Below are positions 16,239-26,507 of a DNA stretch of 64,000 nt, piece after piece. Made by a program: the position numbers and the translations under genes. Positions within the stretch are counted from its first letter, which is position 1. Each line of letters begins with the position of its first letter. The stretch comes from CAXBDP01 sp041689935 (GTDB lineage Bacteria > Bacteroidota > Bacteroidia > Cytophagales > Cyclobacteriaceae). The stretch lies in NCBI GenBank assembly GCA_041689935.1, contig JBDNFI010000008.1, positions 3,606 through 67,605 on the forward strand, read 5' to 3'. A model generated the notes under the pieces. The model was not told the origin of the DNA. It saw only the letters and a list, made by a program, of their open reading frames with translations, and searched no databases.

Positions 16239-16805
16239 TTATTTGAATTGCATAGGTAGACTTGCCTTTACTTTATCCCAACCAAAATGCAAAGTAGCCG
16301 CATTGCCTTCACCTGAAAACACAGCTGAGAAGTTTTCAATTACTTCTTCAGAGGCTTCAAGAGCCACTTCTACTCTTACTACATCATTGGCTTCATCGTA
16401 TTTGTAAGCACCCCAGCTATGCAGGCCTTTGTTGATAATAATTACCCAATTGTTTTCGCTTGGAATAGCGGCAACCGAATAACTACCAGCAGGCACTTCT
16501 ATACCGCCGATGGTTGCAGCCTTATACAAAGTTAGTTCAGTATTTTCATTTGCGCCCATTCTCCATACTTTTCCATATTCGGCCAAGTTGGTGCCAAATA
16601 CTTCACGACCATTTTTGGCAGGGCGGCTGTAAATCACTCGTGCCATTGGCTCTTGGTAGTCATTTCTCAAGTTTAGTAGCGGGAGTGTGTTTGGGAAGTA
16701 GGAAAAATCTAATGGACTTCTATCTACGCCAGCAAAAGTTTGCGCATTGGCATTGTTTACTAAAAATAGCAGGCCCATTGCCGCAACGAATAAAATCTTT
16801 CTCAT
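16239..16805 (-). CDS. DUF2911 family exported protein
   Basis: The 188-residue product has a Sec signal peptide (MRKILFVAAMGLLFL, cleavage after NANAQ) and the DUF2911 pattern: ARVIYSRPAKNGREVFG, YGKVWRMGANENTELTLYK, GSYSVAAIPSENNWVIIINKG and a final LHFGWDKVK. The family is beta-rich, periplasmic and of unknown function. It is 66 bases downstream of the GH47 gene in the same direction. Confidence 0.88.
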   Translation of the reverse strand: MRKILFVAAMGLLFLVNNANAQTFAGVDRSPLDFSYFPNTLPLLNLRNDYQEPMARVIYSRPAKNGREVFGTNLAEYGKVWRMGANENTELTLYKAATIGGIEVPAGSYSVAAIPSENNWVIIINKGLHSWGAYKYDEANDVVRVEVALEASEEVIENFSAVFSGEGNAATLHFGWDKVKASLPMQFK

Positions 16806-16871
16806 AATATTGTCTTTAAGATGTTGTTGGAGGTTAAACGACTTTTTTTATTTTCTGTTCCGTCCCTATTA

Positions 16872-18248
16872 TCAATTTTCTTGCCTTATTATCCGGAATG
16901 GATGCGCCTCAGTATTAAAAACAAATTCATCCAACGATAAGGTACGCTCATCGGCAAATAATAAATAGGCATACTTTAGCGTTTCCGCCAAGAAAAAGCT
17001 TTCCATATCATCTCTTTTTTCTTTGGTGACTACACTTTGCAAAGCGGCGTATGCATCGTCGGTACGGCAATACTTCACGAGTGATTGAAACATCTCTCTG
17101 CCCATTTCTAAGTATTTTTCATCTTTGGTAAATCTGTATAGATAAAAGGCTGACTCAATATTTTCTGGTCTTAGCACATAGCCTGGGTTTACTATTTCCA
17201 TGGATGAATAATCAAGCGATTCGGGCTCTATGCCGTGCATTGTCCACATTTTGAAACAACTTTCTTGCAATTTGGCAGCTCGTTCTACATCGCCGCTAAG
17301 CGCTAAAAGACCTGGCATAAATGCATCCAGTGCGCCAAAGCGGGTGGAAGTTCGCTCACCCGTATGCATATCGGCATAGCCATACCATGCGCCATTGTCA
17401 GTTTCGTCCCACAAGTATTGATTCACCGCTGGGATACTCTCGTCCCACATTTTCTTCAAATCCTCATCGCCAAATAGCAGCCAACCCTTGTAGAAATACT
17501 CATAGTAGGAATCAATCATCCCACTGATATGACTTGAAGTATTTTCCCATTCGCCACTTTCTACATTTATGGTAGTTCCCACCAAACCTATGTCGGAGCG
17601 GCGATTGTACACTTCGGTAATTGCTTTTTTGGCGGCATCATAATATTTAGGATCATTGGTGAGCTTGCTCAATTGGCCAAACTCCAAAAGCAATGTCCCT
17701 ATTTCGGCAGGGTTGTTTACTTGCCATTCTTTTGAGCCATTTTGAAGGTGTACTCTCACATAAGGCATGCCTGTAGCAGTTTCGAATCCTGGCATCAATC
17801 TATCTCCTAGGTCTTGGGCTAGTCGTAGAAATTCAGGATCCCCGTCTAATTGATAGGCAGAAATGAGCCCTCCCAATAGGCGAATGGTCACTTCGAAGGT
17901 TTGTACATAAAAATCTTTGTCAAAATTGAGCTCTTTTATGATTAAGGTCTTTGCTTCCAGTGCCTCGGCTTCCAGTCCCATCAGTTTCATGGTAGAGAAG
18001 GCATCTACTGGAGTCATCAATAGACTTTCGGCATACCAATTATGGCCAGTTTTGGATAATGGTTTAAGTGCATCATAGCCCCAAGCGTGGGTTTTGTATC
18101 CATTCCAAGCGTGTAGGAACTCTTGCTTTACAGAATCGGCTAATGCTTGAGTATCGATAGGGCTAATTTCGACAATTTTTTCAGCGGGAGGGCTTTGACA
18201 AGAGGATATAGCAAAGACGATACATATCCCAAGGATGATAGATTTCAT
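16872..18248 (-). CDS. Glycoside hydrolase family 47 (alpha-1,2-mannosidase) lipoprotein
   Basis: GH47 enzymes trim alpha-1,2-linked mannose from high-mannose glycans in a calcium-dependent way and are scarce in bacteria compared with eukaryotes. The 458-residue product has a lipobox (AISSC, Cys 17). The barrel motifs are present: WYAESLLMTPVDAFSTMKLMG, FEVTIRLLGGLISAYQL, SSHISGMIDSYYEYFYKGW with acid Asp, YVLRPENIESAFYLYRF with Glu, FFLAETLKYAYLLF, and the C-terminal FNTEAHPF whose Thr binds calcium. With GH125 at 7 kb and the GH113-like enzyme at 55 kb it suggests mannose-rich glycan breakdown. Confidence 0.9.
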   Translation of the reverse strand: MKSIILGICIVFAISSCQSPPAEKIVEISPIDTQALADSVKQEFLHAWNGYKTHAWGYDALKPLSKTGHNWYAESLLMTPVDAFSTMKLMGLEAEALEAKTLIIKELNFDKDFYVQTFEVTIRLLGGLISAYQLDGDPEFLRLAQDLGDRLMPGFETATGMPYVRVHLQNGSKEWQVNNPAEIGTLLLEFGQLSKLTNDPKYYDAAKKAITEVYNRRSDIGLVGTTINVESGEWENTSSHISGMIDSYYEYFYKGWLLFGDEDLKKMWDESIPAVNQYLWDETDNGAWYGYADMHTGERTSTRFGALDAFMPGLLALSGDVERAAKLQESCFKMWTMHGIEPESLDYSSMEIVNPGYVLRPENIESAFYLYRFTKDEKYLEMGREMFQSLVKYCRTDDAYAALQSVVTKEKRDDMESFFLAETLKYAYLLFADERTLSLDEFVFNTEAHPFRIIRQEN

Positions 18249-18355
18249 TTTACGAATTGTTTATATTGGCCTTCAATTTACACTTTTTGATTAATAATCA
18301 GCTCCTTTGAAGGGATCTGCCATCAATCAAAATTATTAGAAATTCTATTGGATGA

Positions 18356-19171
18356 TCAGCTATCGTACTTGAAGTCCAGTATATCTGGATATTTGAAGGT
18401 GTAATTGAGCTCGGAAATCAATTTATCTGGGCTTATTATTTTAAAAGGCAATTGCAGATCAGGCTCTGCGAACGACGCTTGGGCAAAGCCGAATTTCGCT
18501 GCATTATTGTTATAAATTTCCTCCCGCTTTCTATGGATTGGTGCGGTGAGGTTCCATATATGACCAAAGGCATTTTGTTTGATGATTTCTTTTACAACGC
18601 CAATTACGTCTTCCAAGTGAATCAAGTTGAGCAAGATATGGCCATTAGTTATTCCTTTTTTTCCAGCAAAATATTTCCCGGGAATACGGATTTTGCCCAT
18701 TAGTCCGCTGCAACGAAGGATGGTGGCGGTAGATTGATGGCCTTTGAGTAAAGCTAATTCTGCGTGGCCAATTTCATCTTTTCCAAAGGATCCTTTTCCC
18801 GCATCTTCTTCGCGTACCAACCTATTGAGGTCCGGATAAATGGATGTAGAGCTGATAAAAATGATTTTTTGACTGGGTTTCGCAAAGGACAAAAGATTGG
18901 CAATTACTTTGGGATATTCCTCTCGATGGCCAATTCCTGAAGGAGGAATATTGATAATCAGTAAATCACCATCTACTAATTCGCTCGCAATTGCTTTGTT
19001 ATTTGTCGGAAAGGCAAGCAAATACGGCTGAATTCCCTCTTTCTGGAGCAAGGACAATTTTTCTTCGGAGGTAGTGCTACCTTTTACTGTAAATCCATCT
19101 CGGATAAGTTCTTGTGCCAACGGCAAGCCGAGCCATCCACAGCCAACAATGCTTATTTTTTTGATCATCAT
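18356..19171 (-). CDS. NAD(P)-binding epimerase/dehydratase-like protein (YeeZ type)
   Basis: The 271-residue product starts with a Rossmann motif (IVGCGWLGLPLAQELIRDGF, GxGxxG) and TTSEEK after it. Other segments are LLIINIPPSG, IIFISSTSIYPD, and ILLNLIHLEDVIGV. This fits the YeeZ branch of extended SDR proteins, which lack a clear YxxxK pair and have no fixed substrate. It is a single gene or grouped with the hydroxylase behind it. Confidence 0.75.
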   Translation of the reverse strand: MMIKKISIVGCGWLGLPLAQELIRDGFTVKGSTTSEEKLSLLQKEGIQPYLLAFPTNNKAIASELVDGDLLIINIPPSGIGHREEYPKVIANLLSFAKPSQKIIFISSTSIYPDLNRLVREEDAGKGSFGKDEIGHAELALLKGHQSTATILRCSGLMGKIRIPGKYFAGKKGITNGHILLNLIHLEDVIGVVKEIIKQNAFGHIWNLTAPIHRKREEIYNNNAAKFGFAQASFAEPDLQLPFKIISPDKLISELNYTFKYPDILDFKYDS

Positions 19172-19204
19172 AAAAAAGCCGGTGGATACCGGCTATAGTT
19201 AATG

Positions 19205-19837
19205 TTATTTTTTTGATTCTGGTAAGGTTCTGAATATCACATCCCATAGTGGCGAAGATACTCCGTAAGCTCTGCCGGGCTCTTTGTAGTGATGTATGCC
19301 ATGGTTTACCCAAAGTACTTTCAGGAAGTTTTTCGGTGGCTGATATGCATGCACGGCATAATGTACAAACAGATACAGGGAATAGCCAGTGATAAAACCA
19401 GGTAAGAAAGCAAATACATTTGCTCCCATAAACAACTCAAAAATAAGGTATAACACAGAAATTAATATGACAGCCAACAGTGGAGGCATAGCCAATCTAT
19501 CTTTGTCTTTTGGGAATTCGTGGTGAACACCATGCACGGTATAGATAAAATGTCTGCCCTTATCCGTGGTGGGTTCATGATGATACAAGTATCTGTGCAT
19601 CAGATATTCCGCTAGGGTAAATGAGATTAACCCAACGAAGAATAAACCTACTGTCATGAGGATGCCTATGCCCATTTGGGCGATTCCATAATATAGGAAT
19701 GCAAGACTAATTATTCCGTAAACGGATAATGGTATGGCGATATTGGTTCTTGAGAGCTTTTCTAATATTGGGTTATTGAAAAGCTTTTTGGTGCCTTTTG
19801 GTCTTGGCTTTATTTCATTGTGATAACTTAATTCCAT
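19205..19837 (-). CDS. Fatty acid hydroxylase / sterol desaturase family membrane protein
   Basis: A di-iron membrane oxygenase: four hydrophobic segments and the His clusters HRYLYHH, HGVHHEFP, HYAVH and NHGIHHYKEP that hold the iron pair. It is 210 residues long, as expected for lipid hydroxylases of this family. A role in hydroxylating fatty acids of sphingolipids or lipid A-like lipids is plausible in Bacteroidota, but carotenoid hydroxylation cannot be excluded. It lies 67 bases downstream of bshA. Confidence 0.82.
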   Translation of the reverse strand: MELSYHNEIKPRPKGTKKLFNNPILEKLSRTNIAIPLSVYGIISLAFLYYGIAQMGIGILMTVGLFFVGLISFTLAEYLMHRYLYHHEPTTDKGRHFIYTVHGVHHEFPKDKDRLAMPPLLAVILISVLYLIFELFMGANVFAFLPGFITGYSLYLFVHYAVHAYQPPKNFLKVLWVNHGIHHYKEPGRAYGVSSPLWDVIFRTLPESKK

Positions 19838-19903
19838 TGTTTTCTATTGTTGTTCAAATTTAAGATATAAACGGTTAAATATCCCTATGTTTTCAAAATT
19901 TGG

Positions 19904-21043
19904 CTATACAATTGGTTTTTTTGATTCTTTCAGCACTTTAAGATAATACTCTTCGTAATGCGGAACAATGCTATTGCTATCAAATTCTTTGGCTCTGCTT
20001 AACGCCGCCGCCTTGAATTTAGGCAAATTTTCTTCATTAAGTATATGAAGAGACTTTTTAATCATGTCATCAACATCCCCTACTTCGCACGTAAAACCCG
20101 TTACGCCATCGATATTTAGCTCGGGAATACCACCAGCATTTGAAGATACTACAGGCACTTCGCAAGCCATTGCTTCTAATGCGGCAAGGCCAAAACTTTC
20201 TTTTTCTGAAGGCATCAGGAATAAGTCCGAAACGGATAATACTTCTTCTACTGAATCCAACTTACCTAAGAAACGCACATTATTGCAAATATCAAGTTCT
20301 CTGCAAAGAGCTTCAATTTTAGTTCTTTCAGGGCCATCGCCTACTAAAAGTAGCTTGGCAGGTATCACATCTAAAATTCCTTTGAAGGTTTTGATTACAT
20401 CTTCCACCCGTTTTACTTTTCGGAAATTAGAGGTATGGACAATCAACTTCTCATTATCTGGGCATATCGCCATTTTGAAGTGATCCTTTTTTTGCTTTTT
20501 GAATTTTTCTAAATCAATAAAGTTGGGAATTACTTCAATTTCCTTCTCAATGTTGAAATGCTGATACGTATCTTTTCGCAAATCGTGAGAAACTGCCGTA
20601 ACGCCATCCGATTTGTTGATGCTGAAAGCGACTACCGGCTCGTAAGATTTGTCCTTGCCTACCAAAGTGATATCAGTACCGTGCAAAGTAGTGATAAATG
20701 GAATTTCAATTCCCTCCGAATGCAATATCATTTTTGCCATGTAGGCTGCTGCCGCGTGAGGTATTGCATAATGAACGTGCAGTAAATCCAGCTTTTCGTA
20801 TTTGACTACATCCACCATTTTACTGGCCAATGCCGATTCGTAAGGAGGGTATTGAAAGAGCGGATAAGGGCTTATATCCACTTCATGGTAGAATAAGTTT
20901 TCATTGAAAAAATCAAGTCGTGTAGGCTGCGAATAGGTGATGAAATGAATTTTATGACCTTTTTTGGCGAGTGCTTTGCCTAGTTCTGTAGCGACTACGC
21001 CACTGCCTCCAAAGGTAGGATAACAGACGATTCCTATTTTCAT
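19904..21043 (-). CDS. bshA: N-acetyl-alpha-D-glucosaminyl L-malate synthase (bacillithiol)
   Basis: BshA is the GT4 enzyme that joins GlcNAc from UDP-GlcNAc to L-malate in the first step of bacillithiol synthesis. The 379-residue product has the family N-terminus IGIVCYPTFGGSGVVATELG, DLLHVHYAIPHAAAAYMA, TTLHGTDITLVG and the GT4 nucleotide site SEKESFGLAALEAMAC. Bacillithiol is made by Bacillota and many Bacteroidota, which agrees with the other taxonomic hints. No bshB or bshC is in the window. Confidence 0.93.
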   Translation of the reverse strand: MKIGIVCYPTFGGSGVVATELGKALAKKGHKIHFITYSQPTRLDFFNENLFYHEVDISPYPLFQYPPYESALASKMVDVVKYEKLDLLHVHYAIPHAAAAYMAKMILHSEGIEIPFITTLHGTDITLVGKDKSYEPVVAFSINKSDGVTAVSHDLRKDTYQHFNIEKEIEVIPNFIDLEKFKKQKKDHFKMAICPDNEKLIVHTSNFRKVKRVEDVIKTFKGILDVIPAKLLLVGDGPERTKIEALCRELDICNNVRFLGKLDSVEEVLSVSDLFLMPSEKESFGLAALEAMACEVPVVSSNAGGIPELNIDGVTGFTCEVGDVDDMIKKSLHILNEENLPKFKAAALSRAKEFDSNSIVPHYEEYYLKVLKESKKPIV

Positions 21044-21117
21044 GGTTTTGCTGATTGCAATGTGTTGAGGTTTTTAAAATCCATTGTAGTGTAAAGAGTT
21101 TTTACTTTAAAAAGGTT

Positions 21118-24100
21118 TCAGCGCTGCGTATTCTGGATCGATTTTTCGTAATTCTCGATCGATTCATAGAGCAGGTCTTGAATTTTTGTACGGATGTTGG
21201 AAGTGATTAATTTAGTATTCTCTGCAACAGGATGCACTCTGTTTGAAAGGAATATATAAACCAGATCACTTTCTGGATCGGCCCACGCCGCTGTGCCAGT
21301 GAAGCCCGTATGGCCATAGGTTCTTGGAGAAACTTTATCGGAAGTTGGCCCGCCGTCACCACTAATTACAGGTTTGTCCCAACCTAAGCCTCTACGATTA
21401 TTCCCAGAGAGCTTAGTAGTGAAAGTTTGGATGGTTTCGGGCAATAGATACGTTTGCCCACCATAAAAACCATTTTGCAAATTCATTTGCATGATGATAG
21501 CTACATCGTTTGCGTTGGAAAATATACCTGCATGGCCTGCAACTCCGCCAAACATTGCGGCACCTTGATCGTGTACAGTTCCCCAAACCAATTGATTACG
21601 AAAGTATTTGTCTTTTTCGGTTGGGGCTATTTGCTCTTTTGGAAATTTAGCTAGCGGATGAAAAGAGAGTGTAGCTAAGCCCAATCGGCTATAAAAGACA
21701 TTATTCAAAAAATCATCCATCGGCTGATTGGTCAGCCTTTCCAAAACCGCGTGCATCAAGTAAAATCCAATGTCACTGTAGCGATATACATAATGTGAGC
21801 CTCTGCGAAGGTCTCTTGAAAGTAAATCTGAATTGATGGTCCAATGCCAAATGGAATCCCTTAAAGTAGTGGAGGCAAAAAGACCATCACTTATTTGATA
21901 ATTGAATTTTGGTGTGGAAATGCTGCTATAAAACTCGGGTAGCGGTACAGACTTTTCTATGGTTTTTTGCCAATGAGCAATATAAGGAATTAGGCCTGCT
22001 TGATGAGTGAGCACATCTTTCACAATGAGTGAGCCTTTATTGCTCGATCGTAATTCTGGAAGGTATTCTTGTACAGACCCATCCAAAGAAATAAGTTCTC
22101 GCTCGTGCAAAAACATGATTCCCTGGAGCGTACCAAGTACTTTGGTCAATGAGGCTACATCATAAATGGTTTCATCTGTGACAACTCTTTTTTTTTCGTA
22201 ATCCATGTATCCAAAGTTTTTGGAATAGACCACAGCACCTTTGCGAGCGACAATTACTTGTGCTCCTGGAGTAGCTCTATCTCGAATAGCTCCTTCTACT
22301 ATTTCATCTATTTTGTTCAAAATATTGCTATCCATGCCTGCTTCTTCAGGTAGGGTATAAAATAGTCTTCCCAAAAATTCGGTGGTATTTCCCCAGCCAA
22401 CAGGATATACAGTGCTGGGGCTTACTGGGAGTTTTCCATTTGATGATAAAGCTCCAAACAGTATTTGTGGAGCTAATTGGCGGGAGGTTTCATTGTCCTC
22501 AAAGGCACAGGCCAGATGATTAAGACCTAAGGTATACCTGATGCTATAGGGATTTCCAAAAACTACGGCAATCACTTTAGTTGTTTTTTGTAATTCGCGA
22601 AGCATGGCAATTTCAGCAGAAGAAATCCCATGATTATTTTTGGGAGAATTTGTAACCCCATGCAATCCCACTACCACTACATTATAATTCTTTAGCTTAT
22701 TCATCATTTCTGTTAATGCGGCTTGGGAGTTATTCCAGCTATTCAGTTGATGATGAGCAAAAGGAGCATATTTACTGAGATACGTTTGGAAGGTATTTCC
22801 TTTGTTCAGACCTATAGTTAAGGAAGCAAAGGCATATCTTTCCAGATTATTCAATGGCAAAAGACCTTCTTGGTTTTCTATGACTGTAAAGGATTTTTCG
22901 ATGAGTTTTTTCTTTAATAGCTCAGCTTCGGGTGTATTTATCCTTTTTACAATTCCCTGCACTTTTAGCGGGGCATACTTTGCCAAGCCTACATCATATT
23001 TCGCAGCCAAAATCTTTTTTACGCTCTTGTTTATATCCTCCCGCTTTAATTCCCCATTGGCTAGTGCTGCTTTGATCAGGCGCAGTCCTTCGGGAACATC
23101 CTGCGCAAAAAGTAACACATCATTTCCTGCCTTCAAGGCCATTAAATCTACCACTCCAGGTTTGTAATAATCTGCCACGCCTTTCATATTCAAGGCATCA
23201 GTAAATATCAATCCTTCAAAGCCCATTTCCTCTTTCAATAGCTTCGTCACTACATTGTAGGATAAAGTAGTCGGCATATTTTCGCGATTGTCCAATGCAG
23301 GCACAGCCAAATGAGCCACCATGATACTTTTGACACCCGCTTTTATCATCTCTCGAAAGGGATACAGCTCAAGTGTATCTAATCGCTCTCGAGAATGCTT
23401 AATTACCGGTAGCGTGTAATGAGAATCTGAGTCCGTATCGCCGTGGCCTGGAAAATGTTTAGCACTAGCAAGTACTCCATTGTCTTGCATGCCTTTCATA
23501 TAGGCAATACCTTTTTGAGAAACATTGATTTTGTCTTCACCGAATGACCGGTAGCCAATTACTGGGTTTTGTGGATTGCTGTTAACATCCACCACAGGAG
23601 CGAAATTGATATGCACTCCGAGCTCTTTACATTGGCGTGCAATCTCTTTTCCCATTTCGTAGATGTAGCTATTATCTTTGATGGCACCAAGCGTCATTGC
23701 TTTTGGATATTGTATGGTGCTATCGAGGCGCATTTGCAGACCCCATTCCAAATCCATCCCAATGATCAACGGTACTTTTGCTGCTTTTTGATAGCGATTG
23801 GTCAAGACGGCCTGCCTGCCCGGGCCACCTTGAAAGAAGATAAGTCCACCGATATGCTGCTCGCGCACCAGTTTGTCTATTTCTCGGTAATGCGTTTCAT
23901 CCTTGTTAGAATAAGCAGCAACCATAAAAAGTTGCCCCAATCGCTGATTTTCAGAAAGGCTATTGAACACACTGTCAACCCATTGTTGCTTGCTGAGGGT
24001 AGAGGCGGGAAGATATCCTGAATCTGAAAGGGTAAATGAAAAAACGATGAAACTAGTGATTGCCAGAGCAAAAACTTTTTTAAGATGCGAATCGTTTCCT

Positions 24101-24144
24101 TTGGTATCCGCCGTATGAGGCGTTAACTTTGTTTTGAAGGGCAT
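21118..24144 (-). CDS. GH3 beta-N-acetylglucosaminidase fused to serine beta-lactamase-like hydrolase
   Basis: The 1008-residue exported protein has a hydrophobic signal segment at about 25-45, then a GH3 domain of NagZ type (ASAKHFPGHGDTDSDSHYTL with catalytic Asp-His), a GH3 C-terminal domain (about 400-580), and a C-terminal class C beta-lactamase-like domain with SxxK in ASLTKVLG, a YxN-like YSD in YRYSDIGFY and HTGFTG. The likely role is cutting muropeptide sugars with an attached D-Ala or ester hydrolase. The same fusion occurs in other Bacteroidota. It stands alone; the next gene is divergent. Confidence 0.92.
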   Translation of the reverse strand: MPFKTKLTPHTADTKGNDSHLKKVFALAITSFIVFSFTLSDSGYLPASTLSKQQWVDSVFNSLSENQRLGQLFMVAAYSNKDETHYREIDKLVREQHIGGLIFFQGGPGRQAVLTNRYQKAAKVPLIIGMDLEWGLQMRLDSTIQYPKAMTLGAIKDNSYIYEMGKEIARQCKELGVHINFAPVVDVNSNPQNPVIGYRSFGEDKINVSQKGIAYMKGMQDNGVLASAKHFPGHGDTDSDSHYTLPVIKHSRERLDTLELYPFREMIKAGVKSIMVAHLAVPALDNRENMPTTLSYNVVTKLLKEEMGFEGLIFTDALNMKGVADYYKPGVVDLMALKAGNDVLLFAQDVPEGLRLIKAALANGELKREDINKSVKKILAAKYDVGLAKYAPLKVQGIVKRINTPEAELLKKKLIEKSFTVIENQEGLLPLNNLERYAFASLTIGLNKGNTFQTYLSKYAPFAHHQLNSWNNSQAALTEMMNKLKNYNVVVVGLHGVTNSPKNNHGISSAEIAMLRELQKTTKVIAVVFGNPYSIRYTLGLNHLACAFEDNETSRQLAPQILFGALSSNGKLPVSPSTVYPVGWGNTTEFLGRLFYTLPEEAGMDSNILNKIDEIVEGAIRDRATPGAQVIVARKGAVVYSKNFGYMDYEKKRVVTDETIYDVASLTKVLGTLQGIMFLHERELISLDGSVQEYLPELRSSNKGSLIVKDVLTHQAGLIPYIAHWQKTIEKSVPLPEFYSSISTPKFNYQISDGLFASTTLRDSIWHWTINSDLLSRDLRRGSHYVYRYSDIGFYLMHAVLERLTNQPMDDFLNNVFYSRLGLATLSFHPLAKFPKEQIAPTEKDKYFRNQLVWGTVHDQGAAMFGGVAGHAGIFSNANDVAIIMQMNLQNGFYGGQTYLLPETIQTFTTKLSGNNRRGLGWDKPVISGDGGPTSDKVSPRTYGHTGFTGTAAWADPESDLVYIFLSNRVHPVAENTKLITSNIRTKIQDLLYESIENYEKSIQNTQR

Positions 24145-24299
24145 AGCCGAAATTACCTAAGCTTTCTGGAATCTAAAATTTTCAACTGAAAATTCGTTTT
24201 TTTTATTAACAAATCAAGAGCCATTTAAAAAATTATTGTCTTTTCGTCAAAAATACTACAAGCTAAGCTTTGTACCGCTTGTTTATAAATTATTGAAAC

Positions 24300-24656
24300 A
24301 TGAAACTTCCATCCTTATTTCCTACATCCAAGTATCAACGATATAATGTCGTTCCGAGATATTACGACCCAATCAAAGAAGATATAGAGCAAAGAACAAA
24401 CCGAATCAAAAGAAATATTGAAGTGGACAGAAGTCAAGGAATTTTCCATTATGAATCTGACTTTCGAGGTGTTTTTGCTCGCCAGCGCAGCAGGGAAGAT
24501 CTAAGCTCAACCATGCTTCGGATGCTGCTATTTATGGTCTTTTTCGGCTTTCTATTTGGCTATATTTATTTTGGGCCGCAAGCCTTTTACACTTTGGGTA
24601 TAGTTATTCCAGGGTATCTAATTTATAGATTTAAAGATTTTTTCAAACGATCCTAA
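24300..24656 (+). CDS. Small membrane protein of unknown function
   Basis: The 118-residue product has a basic soluble N-terminal half (IEQRTNRIKRNIEVDRSQ) and two adjacent hydrophobic segments at about 78-110. No named family. It ends 1 base before mutL and is the first gene of the operon with mutL and two rhomboids, an arrangement that would be worth using to find homologues. Confidence 0.75.
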   Translation: MKLPSLFPTSKYQRYNVVPRYYDPIKEDIEQRTNRIKRNIEVDRSQGIFHYESDFRGVFARQRSREDLSSTMLRMLLFMVFFGFLFGYIYFGPQAFYTLGIVIPGYLIYRFKDFFKRS

Positions 24657-24657
24657 T

Positions 24658-26502
24658 ATGCCCAATTCAATCAGGTTGTTGCCTGATGCTATTGCAAATC
24701 AAATTGCTGCCGGTGAGGTAGTGCAGCGGCCTGCTTCTGTAGTGAAAGAGCTAATGGAAAATGCTGTAGATGCAGGAGCAAGCGAAATAAAAGTAATCTT
24801 CAAAGAGGCAGGGAAGAGTCTCATCCAAGTGATGGACAATGGCAGTGGTATGAGCGAAACTGATGCAAGGCTGTGTTTCGAGCGACATGCTACTTCCAAG
24901 ATCAAAGAAGCCTCAGATCTATTTACCATTCGTACCATGGGTTTCCGTGGCGAGGCCATGGCCTCAATTGCTGCTGTAGCTCAAGTAGAATTGAAAACCC
25001 GAGAAGAAGAAGATGAAACGGGAATACTGATAGAAATAGAAGGAAGTGAACTGAAAACCAATGAAGCAGTGGCTTGCCCAAAAGGAACTTCCATTGCCGT
25101 AAAAAACCTCTTTTACAACGTTCCCGCACGTCGCAATTTTTTGAAATCTAACCCGGTTGAGACAAAGCATATCATTGATGAATTTCAACGAGTAGCTTTA
25201 GCCTATCCAGAAATTAGCTTCTCGCTGATGCAAAATGATTTGGAAACGTATAGGCTTTCCGCAGGTAAACTCAGCCATAGAATCACAGGGTTATTTGGAA
25301 ATAACTACCGAGAACAATTGGTGCCCTGCACTGAAGAAACAAGTCTAATTCGTGTGACAGGCTACGTAGGTACGCCCGCTTTTGCCAAGAAATCACGTGG
25401 AGAGCAGTTCTTCTTTGCAAATAACCGATTTATAAAGAATGGCTATTTACATCATGCAGTCGTAAATGCGTACTACGGACTTATTGCTGCCGACCAATAT
25501 CCATTTTATGTCCTCAATTTAGAAATAGACCCCGTACATATCGACATCAATGTACATCCTACCAAAACGGAAATTAAGTTTGACGACGAGCGCTCCGTGT
25601 ATGCGGTGATTCAATCTGCTATTCGCCAAGCATTAGGCAAATTCAATATTAGCCCAAGCATCGATTTCGATTCAGATGTGAATTTTGGACGACTCATGTC
25701 GGATGCCCGCCCTGTTCAAGCTCAATCAGCTGATCATCAAGGTCGCCAAGATTTTGGAAGTCAAGAAGCAAGATTTAAAAAAGTGCCATCTTCAGGAAAT
25801 CAAGAATGGAAGAAGCTATTTGAAGGAACGCAGATTGGAAAAACCTTTGCCGCAGATCGCTATAGCGATCAAAGCACAAAAGAAGTTACTTTTGAAAGTG
25901 CCGCAAATGAATTGGCATTGGTGGATGACACGATCTCTGGCAATGAGATTTTGATGCAATTGCATCGGAAATATATTCTTTCCCAAGTGAAATCGGGCTT
26001 GATGATGATAAATCAAGAATCGGCAATGGAGAGAATATTATATGAAAAATATATTTCGGCGCTAGACAATCACAATGGAAGCTCTCAGCAAATACTATTT
26101 CCAGAGCATATTGAACTCAACCCTTCTGACTTTAGCTTAGTAGAGAGTATGCGGAATGAAATTAAAGCTTTAGGGTTTGAATTTGACGTTTTTGGCAAAA
26201 ATTCTCTGCAAATACACGGTGCTCCCTCCGATGTTTCGGGCATAGGCGCTAAGGAGATTTTTGAAGGTTTAATCGAGCAATTCAAATCATTTAAGGCCAA
26301 TTTATCGTTGGATAAGTCTGAAAACTTAGCGCGCTCAATGGCGAAGCGAAGCACATGGAAAGAAGGGCGAGTCTTGACTCAAGAAGAAATGCGAGGATTG
26401 ATCGATCAGTTATTCGCCTGCAAAAATCCCAACTTTTCGCCAGAAGGAGCACGTACTTTCGTACTTTTGGATGTTCAAAAGCTTCAAAGCTTATTTAATT
26501 AG
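24658..26502 (+). CDS. mutL: DNA mismatch repair protein MutL
   Basis: MutL couples MutS recognition of mismatches to strand removal. The 614-residue product has the GHKL ATPase motifs ELMENAVDAGAS, MDNGSGM and TMGFRGEAMASI in the first 110 residues, VPARRNFLKS and NVHPTKTEI in the transducer, and a C-terminal dimerisation domain. The end FACKNPNFSPEGARTF matches MutL C-termini. It is followed after 5 bases by a rhomboid gene. Confidence 0.96.
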   Translation: MPNSIRLLPDAIANQIAAGEVVQRPASVVKELMENAVDAGASEIKVIFKEAGKSLIQVMDNGSGMSETDARLCFERHATSKIKEASDLFTIRTMGFRGEAMASIAAVAQVELKTREEEDETGILIEIEGSELKTNEAVACPKGTSIAVKNLFYNVPARRNFLKSNPVETKHIIDEFQRVALAYPEISFSLMQNDLETYRLSAGKLSHRITGLFGNNYREQLVPCTEETSLIRVTGYVGTPAFAKKSRGEQFFFANNRFIKNGYLHHAVVNAYYGLIAADQYPFYVLNLEIDPVHIDINVHPTKTEIKFDDERSVYAVIQSAIRQALGKFNISPSIDFDSDVNFGRLMSDARPVQAQSADHQGRQDFGSQEARFKKVPSSGNQEWKKLFEGTQIGKTFAADRYSDQSTKEVTFESAANELALVDDTISGNEILMQLHRKYILSQVKSGLMMINQESAMERILYEKYISALDNHNGSSQQILFPEHIELNPSDFSLVESMRNEIKALGFEFDVFGKNSLQIHGAPSDVSGIGAKEIFEGLIEQFKSFKANLSLDKSENLARSMAKRSTWKEGRVLTQEEMRGLIDQLFACKNPNFSPEGARTFVLLDVQKLQSLFN

Positions 26503-26507
26503 ATAGC